From NCBI GenBank assembly GCA_030512335.1, contig JAULSU010000004.1, forward strand, positions 5,766,001 through 5,830,000: a stretch of DNA of 64,000 nt. Reading direction: 5' to 3'. Both the position numbers and the translations under genes were made by a program. Origin of the DNA: Immersiella caudata (Eukaryota > Ascomycota > Sordariomycetes > Sordariales > Lasiosphaeriaceae). This document shows, in pieces, positions 11,701 to 24,323 of the stretch. The notes under the pieces are model-generated. The model did not search any database and had not been told where the DNA came from. It was given only the letters and a program-made list of their open reading frames with translations. Position 1 is the stretch's first letter, and each line of letters begins with the position of its first letter.

Positions 11701-11732
11701 CGAGACTGGGACGACTCGGAGGGTTGAGCCAT
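8706..11732 (-). CDS. Zn(II)2Cys6 fungal transcription factor
   Basis: Four exons on the minus strand: 11732-10869, 10789-10733, 10282-9850 and 9598-8706 (phases consistent), giving about 748 residues. The first 288 residues are low-complexity, rich in His, Gln, Pro and Ser, with a polyglutamine run. The zinc cluster is split by a 450-nt intron: KTGCLTCRKRRIK is exon 2, and CDEAHPTCNNCKKSKRECLG opens exon 3, supplying all six cysteines. A Ser/Pro-rich linker follows. The C-terminal 300 residues start at KKMKIDELLALGG and are helical, resembling the fungal-specific factor domain of the UGA3/ARCA type, though I am less sure of that. It should act in the nucleus as a DNA-binding regulator; target genes are unknown. 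The last intron (9849-9599) contains three tandem 66-nt copies, and an alternative acceptor at about 9608 is also in phase (D-E-E-P-V-F-P-A-K-K). Confidence 0.88.
9605..9835 (-). repeat. Three tandem 66-nt imperfect copies inside intron 3 of the Zn2Cys6 gene
   Basis: On the plus strand the copies start at about 9624, 9690 and 9756, each with GAAC(T/C), then ...TTCCAGGGG.GTGAGAGAGGTAGAA-like sequence, and each is 66 nt. On the coding strand the frame that continues into exon 4 is open through all three and reads FYLSHSPGRE, FYLSDSPARE and FYVSHPSGRV as the 22-residue repeat cores. Confidence 0.85.
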
Positions 11733-14700
11733 ACTGGGAATTTAATTAGATTTTTTTTATGGAGCCACGATTCCTGGCCAAAAAAGCGACAGGGGAGGAG
11801 GACGCGACCCTGGGCCGGGATGCCTGTGTGGATTGACCTGCCTCGCCCGTTGCTGCTGGTGTGGCTGCTTTCAGAAATTCATCAATACCTGTATATTGAC
11901 CCAGCGTGTGTGCCAGGTGCCTGTGCAGAGCCAAATGCGCGCTCCCTCGAGCAATGCAGCACCTGCAGGTAGTGCGTCCACCTCCGGCAGCGTTGTCGAT
12001 GTCCCCTCAGGTCCCCCTGTCTCTGGGGGGAGGGGGCTTAACGAGGCTCTTGGACCCTGGTCGCTTCTGTGCGATCCCTGGCTTTCCTGAATTCCAGACC
12101 GGTACGGGGGTCTTGCGCCAGCGGTGCGACAAAGCTTGACGCGCTTTCGCCGGGTGAGATGGAGTTAGGCCTTGGGAATATTCAGTTATCCGTGTTGAGG
12201 CCAAAACAGCCTGTTTCGCCTCCCCGGACCAGTGTCTGCGACCGCGATAAGATGTGGATCTTATTTCTCGAGGGGGGGCGGGGTGCGGCAGAGAATGAGG
12301 AGATGGCCGAGGGCATGAATTGACGCCTTTAATGAAGTCGAAGTCGGTGCCATGCACCTAGTACTGCCGATGACAACTGCACGGTTCTGCTCGGCTTTGA
12401 CTGGTGCTGGCCCCCTGGGATTCTGGCCGTTAGGTACACGAGTTGGAAGTATTGAGGAAAGAGAGAGCTAGGTGGGTGGTTTTGGTGGCTTCAGGTTCCA
12501 GTTCATCGAGGTGCGCGACCTGTGGGAAACTGCTGCTCGGGCGCACCTGCCCGTCAGTAGTACCCTGCCATATTCCGCAAACTCGCCCGATTTTCCCCCT
12601 TCGGCCATCTATGAATCCATGGATACAAAAAGTCTGGCGGCATGCTGGGATGACATCGACTCTGGACGCCTCAACGACCTGCTGCAGAAGATCCCCTGCA
12701 CAGCCTTAGTCAGGAGAGTGACGAACGGGGGCGCAGCAAACGCTTTTTACCAGCTTGCAACGGCTGCACCTGCGTTGAGCCACAGAGTAACCACGAAACC
12801 CAACATTCGTCGATTATGCGGGTTCGACCAGTTCGGTTCCAGAAGAAGCGTCTTTGCCAACCTACTAGAAGGCCACGGTTCTAAGAGTTTGACGCCACCC
12901 CCCCGATTGATGAATAGCTGACATCCCAACTATTATTCCCCATGGTTTCTAGTTTTATGAACCTAGAGACACGGAATACAAATAGAAAGTTACCCGAAAG
13001 CCAGGGTCACGAACTCCTTCCTTCCCAACCAAGCAGGATCGCTGTGATGCGCTCATTGCACAGAAGTACCGCACCCTCCTCAACGGACGCGGAGGCCGCT
13101 AGGGATCAAGCGTCATCTTTCGGCAACAAAGCACCGCTTTCCAGGCCGCACCGGTAAATTCATTCGGGCCATGCTCAGTTGATACAGCGTGGCGTAGCCT
13201 TTACGAAGGAAAAAAGAACACAGGACACGTTTTCTGCCGCTGATTTCACGAACCATGGCGCTGGAGTCCTGTATGGCACGCCCTCACAGCGGGCGCGAGG
13301 GCAACGATGCACACAGCCGCAGACTCGGCGGGCTGGCTCGTTGGGCAGCTCTGCCGGTCGGTTAATTGGAAGGTAACGCCGATGGCATGAGAACAATGCT
13401 AACAACCAAACCGCACCCGCCAGACACAACGTCGGTCCAGCAGCTGGATGGAGGCATGGGACCGTCTGCATGTCGAGCGGCCAACCATGCAACTCTGCTC
13501 CATCGCCTGCGGAGAACGGCCGCCTGCCTCCTCGACTACCTACCTACTGCGTACGGTTAGCCACAACGGTGCGACAGGGCATTATGACCAGGCCACAGGG
13601 CACAAGGGCCGTTACGATCCTTCTGGGTGGGCCGGGACTGAGCGACATGCCAGATACGCGATCGTGGCGATCCAGGTCGCTTTGTTGAGTGCCGCCCACT
13701 GGACGGTTCGTCTCGAGCGCACAGTCCCAACCGATGGACATGACATCGCATGGGTCAGCCACGCTCGGTTTTTTTCTCTCTCGCGCTTTTTTGCGCGGGG
13801 CGCGTACGCTGGCTTGCTGCATGGCGTTTCGTCCTCCTCTCTTTTCCTGCTCGTGCTTTTCGACATTGGCAGGAGGACGGCGTTGCCCATTGCCGCCAGC
13901 CAGATGAGCGCGAGAGGGAGATTTGCCAATGCTCTCAAGCTCGTACCCTGCAAAGACGGCAAGGACTTTCTCCACTTCCGTTCCACGACCCTTTTATCCC
14001 AGATGAAACAGGTAAACGTGCAGCATCGCTTCTGCCCGGCAGAACAGCCTCGATCCGGTCCACTGCCAGATCTGCGCTTGCGGTGCAGAGGGCGAATGCC
14101 AACCAGGTCAAAGCTCGGCTGCTTGCACCTTCCAAGTGGCCGGTCCGGGTCCCTCTGGCACATGATAATTTCGGCTTCTTTGGCTCTGAGAATACCCCTG
14201 GCTCTGGCTGCGCTCCAGGTTTCTCTTGGCTTGCCGCCCCGCAAGAACCCCTGATGATCATTGTGGCTGTTGAGCAAGCATCGATCGATGGTATTGCGCA
14301 AGCGCGCCGACGAGCCCTGCAGTGTGGACAGCGTGCAGCAGAACAGAAGGGCCGGAGGATGCCGCCATCGCGCGTACTATTATCAAGTGCCCCCCTACTC
14401 CCCTCTCCCATCACATGCTTTCCGGGCCGGCGGTCGCTTGGCGACCCCCAACATCGTAGACGACGTCTGTAGGTCAAGCGGGCAAGCTGTGCCTCATGTA
14501 CCTGCTTTGCACGTTGCAGTGTACCTTACCCTAGACAGCGTGGCTGGACGACGAAGAATAGAAGCCCGTGGATCGACATGGCTCCGGGTTTCGCTTTGCT
14601 TGGGCCGGAGCGCAAGATTGCCAAAGCAAAGCTCACGGGTGGTGCGGTGTCACATCGAGGCAGAATTACCCGCCCCTGGGCCGCCTCCACACTTCCCTCA

Positions 14701-17692
14701 CCCATCAAGTGCTTGCTGCATTTGAGAGTGAGTAAGTACGTATGTGTGTACCGCGAGATGCACATACTGAACACCCAGCATGTACCTTCTGTGCGCTCCC
14801 AAGGTCGCATCGGCGCGGCCATTTATCCACTACACTCTTGGGCCGACGCGCGCATTGCGGGCGCTCCTTCTCTGCGCAAATTTATTCTCTTGTCTTCACC
14901 CCCTTTTCCATGGTCCCAGTCCCAAAGTTGGGTCGTCTATGGATGAGGGGACATGGGAAATAGGTTACTCTGCCGTCACCGTAGGGTAAGGCGACGAATT
15001 GGATACCTTGCTGGCGATGGGAAGCGACAAAGAAGCGACAAGTGACAGTAATCTCTGCACTCTGGTGGATATAGCAACCGGCCGTCTTTTTTGCTCCCGA
15101 GTCGGGACGTCCAGGGGATGAAGTCCTCCTATCACAACAATACAATAAAAGGGATGGAGGGCACGGGCGTTGCTGTCTACTCTGCAGGTATGCAGCAGCA
15201 GAAGCAGCAAGCAGCAGTAGCCAAAATGACGGGGCGGCGGCTTTTGGCTGAATTTCGATGCGGTATATTAGCCTCTTTCCGACTTTCCTGGGTCTTGCGG
15301 CTTGCACTCCCTCTGCCTGCCGCGCTGATCGCCCGCTCTTTGGCGCCCTAGATCCACCCAGACGCGCTGTTGTGCTTGAGTGTGGATGATTCCTCTCAGT
15401 TGCATATGCATGTCTGTGCAATACATGTATGCAATGGCAGAGGGGCTGGCTCGGTCAGGGGATGCCGTCTTCCTTTGGCCCTTTTTGCTTGTTGACAAGA
15501 CGGGTGGGCAGTACATTGCCGTGTAGTCTCTGGGATCACGGAGCCGGGAGCCGTCACGAACCAGGGCAATGTTCGCATTAGTACACATGCGTCTGTCGAG
15601 GTCGGGCAATTTTGGCTGCTTGGCAGGGAAGACGACCCGGCTCCGCGGGCCGGACGGAGAACTAAGGCCCGGAGTAGCCCTCCACCAAGCTCCAAAGCTA
15701 GCCTTCTCACCGCCGTTTAAGCGCGAGACAGGCTCACTTCATCCCGCTGTCCCAGGCTATGGGGTCACCCTCGGAACGAAAAGTCGGTGCGAGGCCGCTG
15801 GGCTTGCCTTGCACAGGAAGAGCAGCCTGCCTACCCACTGCGTGTGCGTACAATGCCTGTCCTTGCTCGCCACGAGCCGCGACTAGCTAGGCGGCAGATA
15901 ATATAGATAGCCGACGAACGCGTGATAACCGACAGTCGATGTCACCAGGCGTCCGTCTGGTCCGTGGCTGCGTTTAGCAACTAGGTGTGTTTCTCATGGT
16001 CCGGTTCAGGCTTCCGGTGTGGCATACCAGGTCGCCTGCTCGTCTAGAGACGCCCGTTTGCTGTGCCATTCCATTCCGTGCAAGTCGGTCCGTTCCTGGG
16101 GTAGAAGTCCAGTATCCAATCGCATCTCTGCAGTCGACCCTCCTCGGCGAGAGATCACTCAAGCTTGCGTAGCCCGCTTTGCCGTGCTTGCTAGCCACCT
16201 GGGGAGCACTTGCTTCCGACTCCCGACCAGGCGGCGCCATGCAGATGCGGCAGAATCTCCCTATTGGACTCGGGGGTGCTCGCATAGCGATGGTTTGTGG
16301 GCAATATATGTCACCCGCTAGCGAGGGGTTATGGTTTGCCCGGTGGCAGGTTGGAGGTTGCAGTGGAGATGGTGGGTGTGCAACTGTTGGGGTCTGTGGT
16401 GAGGGTGAAGGTGGGACGAGATAGCGAGTGTGGTACCGATTGCGTTGTCGATCGTGGACGAGTTTGTGGGTTATGGGTTCGTTCGGGTAGTGGTTGATGT
16501 TCGTCTGTTGAGCTCTATTTTTGGGGGGTTCCAAGACACAGAAGTCAGATAGCCTGATATCTGGAAGAGATGGGAATAATGGGCCCAACTTTGGGGAATC
16601 GGGCGACGTAGCCAATGCAAATCGTCTTGGGCATTGCGGGGGATAGGCCAGATGCCAGAACTCCCGTCCTATTCACTCTCGACTCAGCCACGTCAAGACC
16701 CAGTTGCGGAGAATCCTGAAGGATGGCGCTTCGCTATTTTTCTGGCCCTTAAGCCATCGATATTTGGGAGAACTAAGATATGCGCCGCATCTTCGCTCCT
16801 GTGTGGTAGCACGAAAAGCTCCCGGGACCGTGGGTGAGTGGAGAGGCATTGCCGCCGAGTCGCTAAAAGTAACACACGTTCGCAGTGATGTGGTTATGTG
16901 TCCTCTGAGGGGCCACACACGTCAGTTTGACCATTTGCGGGGCCGCGAATAGAGACAACTCTTGTGCTCGGTGCGGTGACAAAACGCTCTTCCGGAGGCA
17001 GCAAGACCTTGCTTGTGACCCGGATATGCCCGCAGGCTGGAAAAGTATGACTTCGAAAAGAATATGCAAATCTGGGGGGGGGGGGGGGGGGTGAGCACTC
17101 GCTCTGGCCTCGGACGGTCCAGTGTCCTGGAAGACCTGAACAGTCGAAAATTCTAGACAGCCCAGCGCGAGCGGTGTACAGAAAGCGTTCGACATAGGAC
17201 TTTCCAGACAAGTCTCCTCCATCCATCATCGAATGGACTCGAGAAAACAGTAGCGAATCAGCTCTATTGTCGAAGTCGAGAGAGGTGGAAGTGAGGTCAT
17301 CCATGAAGCCTGGGGAAGTCAGCACCCGGTCTTCCCTTGTCGCCGCTCCTCTCCGGGCAGCCCCGAGCCCCACACGATCGGTGATCGACCAATGCGAGCG
17401 CCTGCTGCTCTGACCACCAAGCCTTGAGGTTCAGTGGGGGCAACAGAGCCTCCTCCATTCCATGGCGTCAGTTCTCAACGTTGCTGTTGTCGTCGACGTC
17501 CTATCTTCGCCACCACGATCGGCGATCGAATCCGTCGAGCAAATTTAGCATTTTAGAACACGAACGGCAGTCCCATCTAGGTCTTCTTTTACGGTGGCGG
17601 GGATTTTGTGGTCACATCGTGCGGCTGAGTCTCGGGTCGTCGCCGAAGCCGCCATAGCCCCAAAGGCGACGGAGCCCTCACCCGCAAACACC
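11733..17692. other. 6-kb region without a supportable gene
   Basis: Lies between the divergent starts of the Zn2Cys6 factor and the Cid2-like gene. All open frames have composition typical of chance frames in GC-rich DNA (Arg, Ser, Pro, Cys rich) and no recognisable domain or phased exon chain. Likely contents are a long regulatory region of the transcription factor, untranslated leader exons or noncoding transcripts. An 18-base G run is at 17074-17091. Confidence 0.45.
17074..17091 (+). repeat. Poly-G homopolymer of 18
   Basis: A run of 18 G follows AAATCT and precedes TGAGCACTCG. It is the longest homopolymer I noticed in the window. Confidence 0.9.
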
Positions 17693-18333
17693 ATGGCCGA
17701 ACCGCTCACCCCTTCACCACCGCTGACCCCGCAGTTCTGCTTCACACCGGGCGCACTTAGAGGTTAGAAACAGCGCTCAACCCGCCGACAAACACGGGCA
17801 TACCGGCTGACCCGGCCACAGATTTCCTGCGTCTATCGCGAACCGCGGTAGATGATACCGTGACACAGCACCTGAATGCGCTTGTGACACCTGCTAAGGA
17901 GGGCTTTGACCCGTCTTCCACTTCACGCCCTGTTTCGTGGCCGTTGACGCACCAGATCGATGCTGCCTCCTGCCGGACCTTCAAGGATGGGGTCCTCTTC
18001 CCAGCGTGGAATGGACGTTCGCAGGCGCTGAGTTACTGTGCGCTTGTGGCTACAGGTCCCGACCCGGATGATCCAGAAGCTGCACTGAGAGAGGCCGAGA
18101 ACGAAAGAAATAGGGAGAGGGTGGTGAACGAGAGGCTTGATCCGTATTCCGGCCGGTTCTTCCCGAGAGAGCCACGGACCGAGCAGCTGGTATCGCTTGT
18201 CCGGATGGAGCAGAGCGTGGAAAATATTGTCCGGTCAAGAACTTGGGATATTGTAAATCAGCGGTGTGGTGGCTCGCTCGGGACCTGGGAACAGGCCCTT
18301 GCGACATGGCGGAAGGCAAACAACCCGCCATAA
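17693..18333 (+). CDS. cid2: Caffeine-induced death protein Cid2 family
   Basis: Two exons, 17693-17762 and 17822-18333, give 193 residues. The first exon encodes MAEPLTPSPPLTPQFCFTPG and ALR. Splicing at GTTAGA with acceptor CCACAG restores DFLRLSRTAVDDTV, which fits the family much better than an unspliced frame, where a stop follows at once. Conserved landmarks are the SCRTFKDGVLFPAW block, then ERVVNERLDPYSGRFFPRE, and a final RSRTWDIVNQRCGG followed by a W-rich end. The family takes its name from an S. pombe gene; its molecular role is not established. The weak donor GTTAGA is the least certain point, but the branch site GGCTGAC and the phase support it. Confidence 0.88.
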
Positions 18334-19256
18334 GAGGATGGGATGGCGGGCTCAGTTTCCGTCAGTGTTGCAGAACAGGTGCTTCTGAAAAGGAGTCATG
18401 TACGATGAACAAGGGCCGTGGCATGGAAGCGAGCATAATAGGGATGTATCCATACATGTAACAACGATCTCAACTTTGAAGCGGATTTTCGAGAGTTCAG
18501 GAGCGGGGGTCGGTGAAAATTGACGATTTGCATCCCGATCAAAACCAGAGAGGCACGTGCCACTCAGCGTAGCCGCCGCTGAGCGAATGGTGCTGACGGA
18601 TATGGCATCGAGATATGGATGACCGAAGTTACGTTGGGATATCCGGTAACCCGTGGGAGTCAAGCGGAGCGTCTCTCTGGGCATGGCTGCCCGTTGGGGC
18701 AGAAGCTTGCTCTACATCCACTAGAAAGGTTGACGGAAGGCGCCACTGGGAGCCGTGAGCCGAAGATGAGTTCCACAGTTGCATGACTGCAGTTCAGGAA
18801 GTACAAAGGTGCAAATTCCGTTGACAGGCCTTGACAGCCGAGACGTGTGACTTCAAATTCAAGAAAAGGCGGAATGAAGCGCTAAGGAAGGATGGTGGCA
18901 CGGTAGCTATGGTTCCCGGTGTTGGACCGGGCTCTTCGCAAACTCGCGGGAGCGGAGGGGCGCCCCACTCAGCGCTCGGCTCTCTCAGCGCTCGACCCAC
19001 CAAGCCTGACTTCGAATTTGGAGGCAGCTCCCGCATCTTTGGAGGTGCGGCTGCAAAACAAACGAAGTTCCATCCACGGCGTCATTGTCTGTGGCATCGA
19101 GCTCGCTTACATTTGCGAATTGGCGACACGTTTGCATCTTTCTACAAAACACCAACCCTAGACCCAACGCCCTACCCGTCGCTGCGAATTTCCTCTCCGC
19201 CTCTCCCCTGGACCTCGACAATTCCTACCCCGCGAGCTTCGAACATCTAGGCCCCG
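18334..19256. other. Intergenic region; Naa15 promoter
   Basis: About 920 bases between two genes on the same strand. No gene or RNA is recognised. Confidence 0.5.
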
Positions 19257-21577
19257 ATGCCGCAACCACTAAGTACGAGAGAGGCCAACCTCTTTCGTAC
19301 TGTCATACGCCACTATGAGGACAAGCAGTACAAGCGCGGCCTCAAGGCTGCTGAGCAGATCCTCCGCAAGAATCCGAAACATGCCGACACCATGTCGATG
19401 AAGGCCCTCATCCTCAATGCGCAGGGCAAGACGGAGGAGGCCTTCGCTCTTGCGAAGGAGGCATTGACGATGGACATGAAGTCGCACATCTGCTGGCATG
19501 TCTACGGCATCCTCTACCGAACAAACAAGAACTTCGACGAAGCCATCAAGGCCTACAAGTTTGCGCTCAAGTTGGAACCCGACTCGCAGCAGATCCAGCG
19601 TGATCTGGCTATTCTCCAGATCCAAATGCGCGACTATCAGGGCTACGTACAAAGCAGAGTCGTCATGCTCAAGGCTAGACCTCACTTGCGCCAGAACTGG
19701 ACTGCATTGGCCATCGCCTACCACCTCGAAGGGAACCTTCAGCAGGCAGAAAGCATTCTGACCACCTATGAGAAATCAGTGACCGCTGCCCCTGCTAAAA
19801 CTGATTTTGAGAACTCCGAGGCGGTCCTGTACAAAAACTCTATCATCGCGGAACAGGGTGACATCGAGCGAGCCCTGGAGCATTTGGAAACCGACGCGAA
19901 GAACAGCTTGGATAGGCTGGCTGTCATGGAGCTCCGGGCACAATACTTGGCCCAGCTTGGGAGGAAAGAAGAGGCGGCCAAGGCCTACCGCGCGTTGATC
20001 GAGCGAAACTCGGAGCATCCCGGCTACTACAAGAGCCTGACCGACGTCTTGGGCATCCGCGAAGACGACGAGAGCGCCCTGAAGGCCATCTACGAGGATT
20101 ACGCAGCAAAATTTCCCAGATGTGATGCTGCACGGCGCCTACCGCTGGACTTTCTGACTGGTAAGTGACCCCGATGCTTCTACCCCTGACGATGTTCTCA
20201 CCTGGATCCCAGGCGATGATTTCCGCAAGGCCGCGAAGTCATACCTGACCCTCATGTTCGACAAGGGCGTGCCATCAACATTTGCGAATTTGAAGCATCT
20301 ATACACAGACGAGTCCAAAAAGGCCGCTCTGCCGGCTGTTGCTGAGGAGTATCTGGCCGAGCACAAAAGCGCGGCTGGAAAGGAGCAAGCTAACGGTGAC
20401 AGCTCCAAAGGCGAGGGCGCCGCACTGTTTTTCCTCGCGCAGCATTACAATTACTACATGAGCCGCGATCTGTCAAAAGCAACTGAGTTTGTTGATCGCG
20501 CCATCGAGCTGGACTCCAAGAACGTCGACTTCCAGATGACCAAGGCTAGGATATACAAGCACCAGGGCGACCTAGCAAAGGCCTCGGTGGCGATGGATCA
20601 CGCCAGGTCACTCGACACCAGAGATCGGTATATCAACTCCAAGGCTGCCAAGTACCAGCTTCGCAACGAAGAAAATGAGAAGGCCCTCGCTACCATGGGC
20701 TTGTTTACTCGTGCCGAGACAGTTGGCGGACCGCTGGCTGATCTCCTTGACATGCAATGTATCTGGTTCCTGACCGAGGACGGCGAGGCGTGGCAGCGCC
20801 GTGGTAACTACGGTCTGGCATTGAAGCGCTATCACACCATCTTCAATATTTTCGACATCTGGCAAGAGGACCAGTTTGACTTCCACAGCTTTTCTCTTCG
20901 CAAGGGGCAGATAAGAGCGTATATTGACATGGTGCGCTGGGAGGACAAGCTTCGGGAGCACCCATTTTATTTCCGAGCCGCACTGGACGCCGTCAAGCTC
21001 TATCTCACCATGCATGACAAACCGCAGGGCTCCAACGGCGTCAACGGCACCGACGGCAAGAGCGCTAACGGCGAGGACGCAGCGGAGAAGAAGAAGGCGG
21101 CCAAGAAGGCGAAGAAGGAGGCACAAAAGGCCGAGCGTGAGGCCGCGGAGAAGGCGGCGAAGCAAGACCCGAACAAGGCTTCCCAGAAGGGCAAGGAGGA
21201 AGATACGAAGAAGAAGGACGATGATCCCAACGGACTGAAGCTGGCTGCCACCGCCGACCCGCTTGGAGATGCCCTGAAATTCCTCTGGCCTCTGCTGCAG
21301 TTTAGCCCCAAGAACATTGAGGGCCAAATTGCTGGGTTTGAGGTGTTCATCAGGAGGAGTAAGTTGACATCCCAATTTCTTTTTTTTTGGTTAGCTGCTG
21401 ACACCCCCCGATTTAGAGAAGTACTTGCTGGCTCTCCGCTGCCTGCTCGCAGCGCAGGCCATTGATAAGGAGGATGCCAGGGTCAAGGAACAGGCCACCA
21501 GGCTCAAGGAGACGGTGCGACCGATTCTCGGCTCCATGGATCCCAAGGTTAAGGAGATCATCGAGTCCTCGCTGTAG
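19257..21577 (+). CDS. NAT1: N-terminal acetyltransferase A auxiliary subunit (Naa15/Nat1)
   Basis: Three exons: 19257-20160, 20213-21358 and 21417-21577, giving 736 residues. It opens MPQPLSTREANLFRTVIRHY, the classic Naa15 start, and is built of tetratricopeptide repeats; the early ones are clear (GLKAAEQILRKNPKHADTMS, then NFDEAIKAYKFALKLEPDS). It is the scaffold and ribosome-anchoring partner of the catalytic subunit Naa10 in NatA, which acetylates Ser/Ala/Thr N-termini exposed after methionine removal. Near residues 595-650 lies a lysine/glutamate-rich charged block (AAEKKKAAKKAKKEAQKAER onward), a family trait proposed to contact ribosomal RNA. The last exon encodes KKYLLALRCLLAAQAIDKED and ends IIESSL. 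Introns are short and canonical. Confidence 0.95.
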
Positions 21578-22526
21578 TTAGTATTATGACCTCACATGTC
21601 GAGAATGGCTCTCAATCCATGGTATGGCGAGTGTCATGGAGCGACAGCCCTTCTGCTGGTTTTTGTTGGTGAAGCGAAGCTGGGAAGCGCATGCCTTGCG
21701 GAAAGCCCCTTTTCTTCGATCCCTTGGCTGGGATTTACGGGGGACATTGTCACAACGTGTGTGCGTTCGGAGGTTCGGGGCGCTGCATTTGCCCTCAGAC
21801 AGTGGGCATTGGGTATTTGCGGGAAAAGAAAAGCGTCTTGCCACATCAGCAAGAGTATGAGGATGGTATCATGATTTCAGGAGGCAGTGTGGCTTTCTGG
21901 ACGAGTGAGCGATGTCTTGATCGGAGCGTCAATAGAAATATGCGGGGAAATGTCAATCAAAACAGCAAGCTTGCGCACCGCCGCCGTCCCCCGCGCTTTC
22001 TCCTCTTTGCCCAACACAACAAACGATACCATGACGTTGGATCCAGGATATAATGCTCCTGGTCAACCAGATGGCGTCGGTCGACATGGCACTGTGAGAG
22101 CCGGGATTTCGCTTGCCAGAAGGGCTTTGCATTATTTCGATCCCTAATCTCCGAAGTATCCGACGCTGACGTTGCGCGCGCTTCTTTCTGCCGCTCGCCC
22201 CATGCGGCTCGGGGGCGTGTCGCGCTTATTCCATTGTTCCAGAATCCTAGCTGACAGGGAAGTCAACGACACGTTTGCGAGGTCGCTGACGCCAGACGTG
22301 GACGTCTTGACCTTCTGCGCGGCCAATTCATCTTGAGAACAATCAGTGTGTGCTTTCAGTCAGCAGAAGCTTTGTTTCCTGCCCCAAGCTCTTTGGGTGC
22401 CATCCCGCGACTGTCACATGCCTGCCGACAAATTTCTCCTCGACGCGCCGCGGCGACGATAGCCTCCATTATCTCGGCCGCCCAAACGCACATTTGACCG
22501 CAGCCGCGGCAAGACAAGTAGCGACC
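21578..22526. other. Intergenic region; sphingoid base kinase promoter
   Basis: About 950 bases. An in-frame upstream start at 22350 precedes the kinase gene; the intervening 59 codons look like untranslated leader. Nothing else is recognised. Confidence 0.5.
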
Positions 22527-24323
22527 ATGAGCGCTCCAGCCACCGCGGCTTCGGCCCCGGAGTCTGCTGTACGAGAGCCGAGCGAGCCCACATCCAGCGC
22601 GCCCCACGACAGCCTCTCAAACCATATTCTCGAGCTGTCGCCTGAGCTTATCCTGACTCTCGAGCAGAACGCTGTCCTACTACCTAGTACGTACAAGTTG
22701 ATGATGCGCGCGTCTCCTTCTGCCCCTGACATGTCTCCTTGACAGGTCTCCCCGAAAGCAAGCCCCATCGAACCTGCGGACTCCCAGTACCAGGTACCCT
22801 CGACCCCTCCCTCTGCCTTGTGGATTGCTTGTACGGAGGACTAATGCCGGGCTCCTAGCACCGAGCGGCTCGCCTATATCCGTTCCTTATTACAATGTCC
22901 TCTGGGCCGAGCTCAGCGATGACCATAAGCATCTGAGCATCGACTACGCCGAGCAAAAGTCGAATTCCCTCGAAGCACGCAGTGTCAAGTTCGCCGTTCC
23001 CGAGGGGCGTTCCAAGGAGGGCATCACACAATGGAATGAGCTTCTCCTCGACCGCTCCTACGGCGGTGCTGCCCGGCGGAAGCGAGCTTGGGTTCTGGTC
23101 AACCCTCATGCCGGGCCCGGCGGTGCCGACAAGGTGTGGCATAAGCAGGTCAAGCCAATCTTCCAAGCGGCGCGCATGCCACTCACTGTGGTTCGGACTT
23201 CATACTCGGGGGAGGCTGTGAAGCTGGCGCAGGAGCTGGACATTGACGACTTTGACATTGCGATACCATGTTCGGGCGATGGACTGCCCCATGAGGTGTT
23301 CAATGGGCTGGGGAAGCGTGCCGACGCACGCCGAGCGCTGTCCAAGATTGCTGTCTGTCACATCCCGTGCGGCTCGGGGAACGCAATGAGCTGCAACCTG
23401 TATGGCACGCACCGGCCGTCATTGGCAGCGCTGGCGATCGTCAAGGGGTTGCCTACGCCTTTCGACCTGGTGAGCATTACACAAGGCAACCGGCGGACAT
23501 TAAGCTTCCTCAGCCAGGCACTGGGTATGGTTGCGGACCTGGATATTGCAACGGAGCCTCTGCGGTGGATGGGCGGGGCAAGATTCACCTTTGGCTTCTT
23601 GTTCCTCGCCTTCCAACGGAGGGTTTACCCCTGTGATATCGCCATCAAGGTTGAGATTGATCACAAGGACGCGGTCAAGAAACATTATGGGCAGCAGATC
23701 GGGCAGTCCGGGAAATCCGAAAGCGAGAGCGATGGGACGGTAGAGATCCAAGCGCCCTCGCCTGCTGCTAGCTCTCCGGTTGTGGGAAGCGACGAAGATA
23801 TGGGTCTCCCGCCTCTGAAGTATGGCAGCGCTATTGACAAACTGCCGGAGGGGTGGGAGCTTGTGCCCCATGAGAAGCTCGGAAACTTTTACTGCGGAAA
23901 TGTGAGTCTGGTAGCAGAGTATCGCATCGGACACTTGCTGACAGTATCTAGATGGCCTACATGGCCCCTGACATGAACTTCTTCTCTGCTGCCCTGGCAA
24001 ATGATGGCATGATGGACTTGGTCACCGTTGACGGCGACGTATCTCCTCTTAAGGCCATCTCCTTGCAATTGTCAGTCGAAACGGGCGAGTTCTTCGACAG
24101 CCCACTGGTCTCGTACCGCAAAATATCAGCATATCGTATCATCCCGAGAGAGAACTGCCCCAAGGGTTACATCAGCATCGACGGCGAGTCTTTCCCATGG
24201 GAGCCGTTTCAGGCGGAGATTCACCAAGGACTGGGTCTCACGCTCTCCAAGAAAGGAGGGTACGAAGCCCCTGGTCCTCTGAACTGGGACACGGTGACGG
24301 CGACTGAGAGGTTACATGCATAG
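22527..24323 (+). CDS. Sphingoid long-chain base kinase (LCB4/LCB5-like, DAGK catalytic fold)
   Basis: Four exons: 22527-22686, 22746-22793, 22859-23901 and 23952-24323, giving 540 residues. It phosphorylates sphingoid bases with ATP, producing long-chain base phosphates for signalling and degradation, at cellular membranes. The diacylglycerol-kinase-type catalytic core starts at RKRAWVLVNPHAGPGGA, with the nucleotide and catalytic loop PCSGDGLPHEVFNGL (SGDG in place of GGDG, as is usual in this family) and the following CHIPCGSGNAMSCNL. The second half has the FYCGN-MAYMAPDMNFF join across the last intron and the PKGYISIDGESFPWEPFQAE C-terminal block. An insertion rich in Ser, Glu and Lys separates the halves. 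I chose the ATG at 22527 (context CGACCATGA); an in-frame ATG at 22350 would add 59 residues unlike the family. Confidence 0.93.

Noticed and set aside
12472..12921. Plus-strand frame of 149 codons with a fairly protein-like middle (MDTKSLAACWDDIDSGRLND)
   Set aside because: Isolated, no family recognised, no phased neighbouring exon. Kept out of the gene list, though it is the best of the frames in the 12-17 kb region.
13448..14472. Overlapping 230-270 codon frames on both strands
   Set aside because: Mutually antisense, Arg/Ser/Pro rich, no motifs; typical chance frames in GC-rich DNA.
14882..15421. Minus-strand frame of 179 codons
   Set aside because: No recognisable motif or codon bias like the confirmed genes.
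22350..22526. Upstream in-frame ATG of the sphingoid base kinase
   Set aside because: The 59 extra residues are unlike the family, while the ATG at 22527 has a good context and fits known N-termini.
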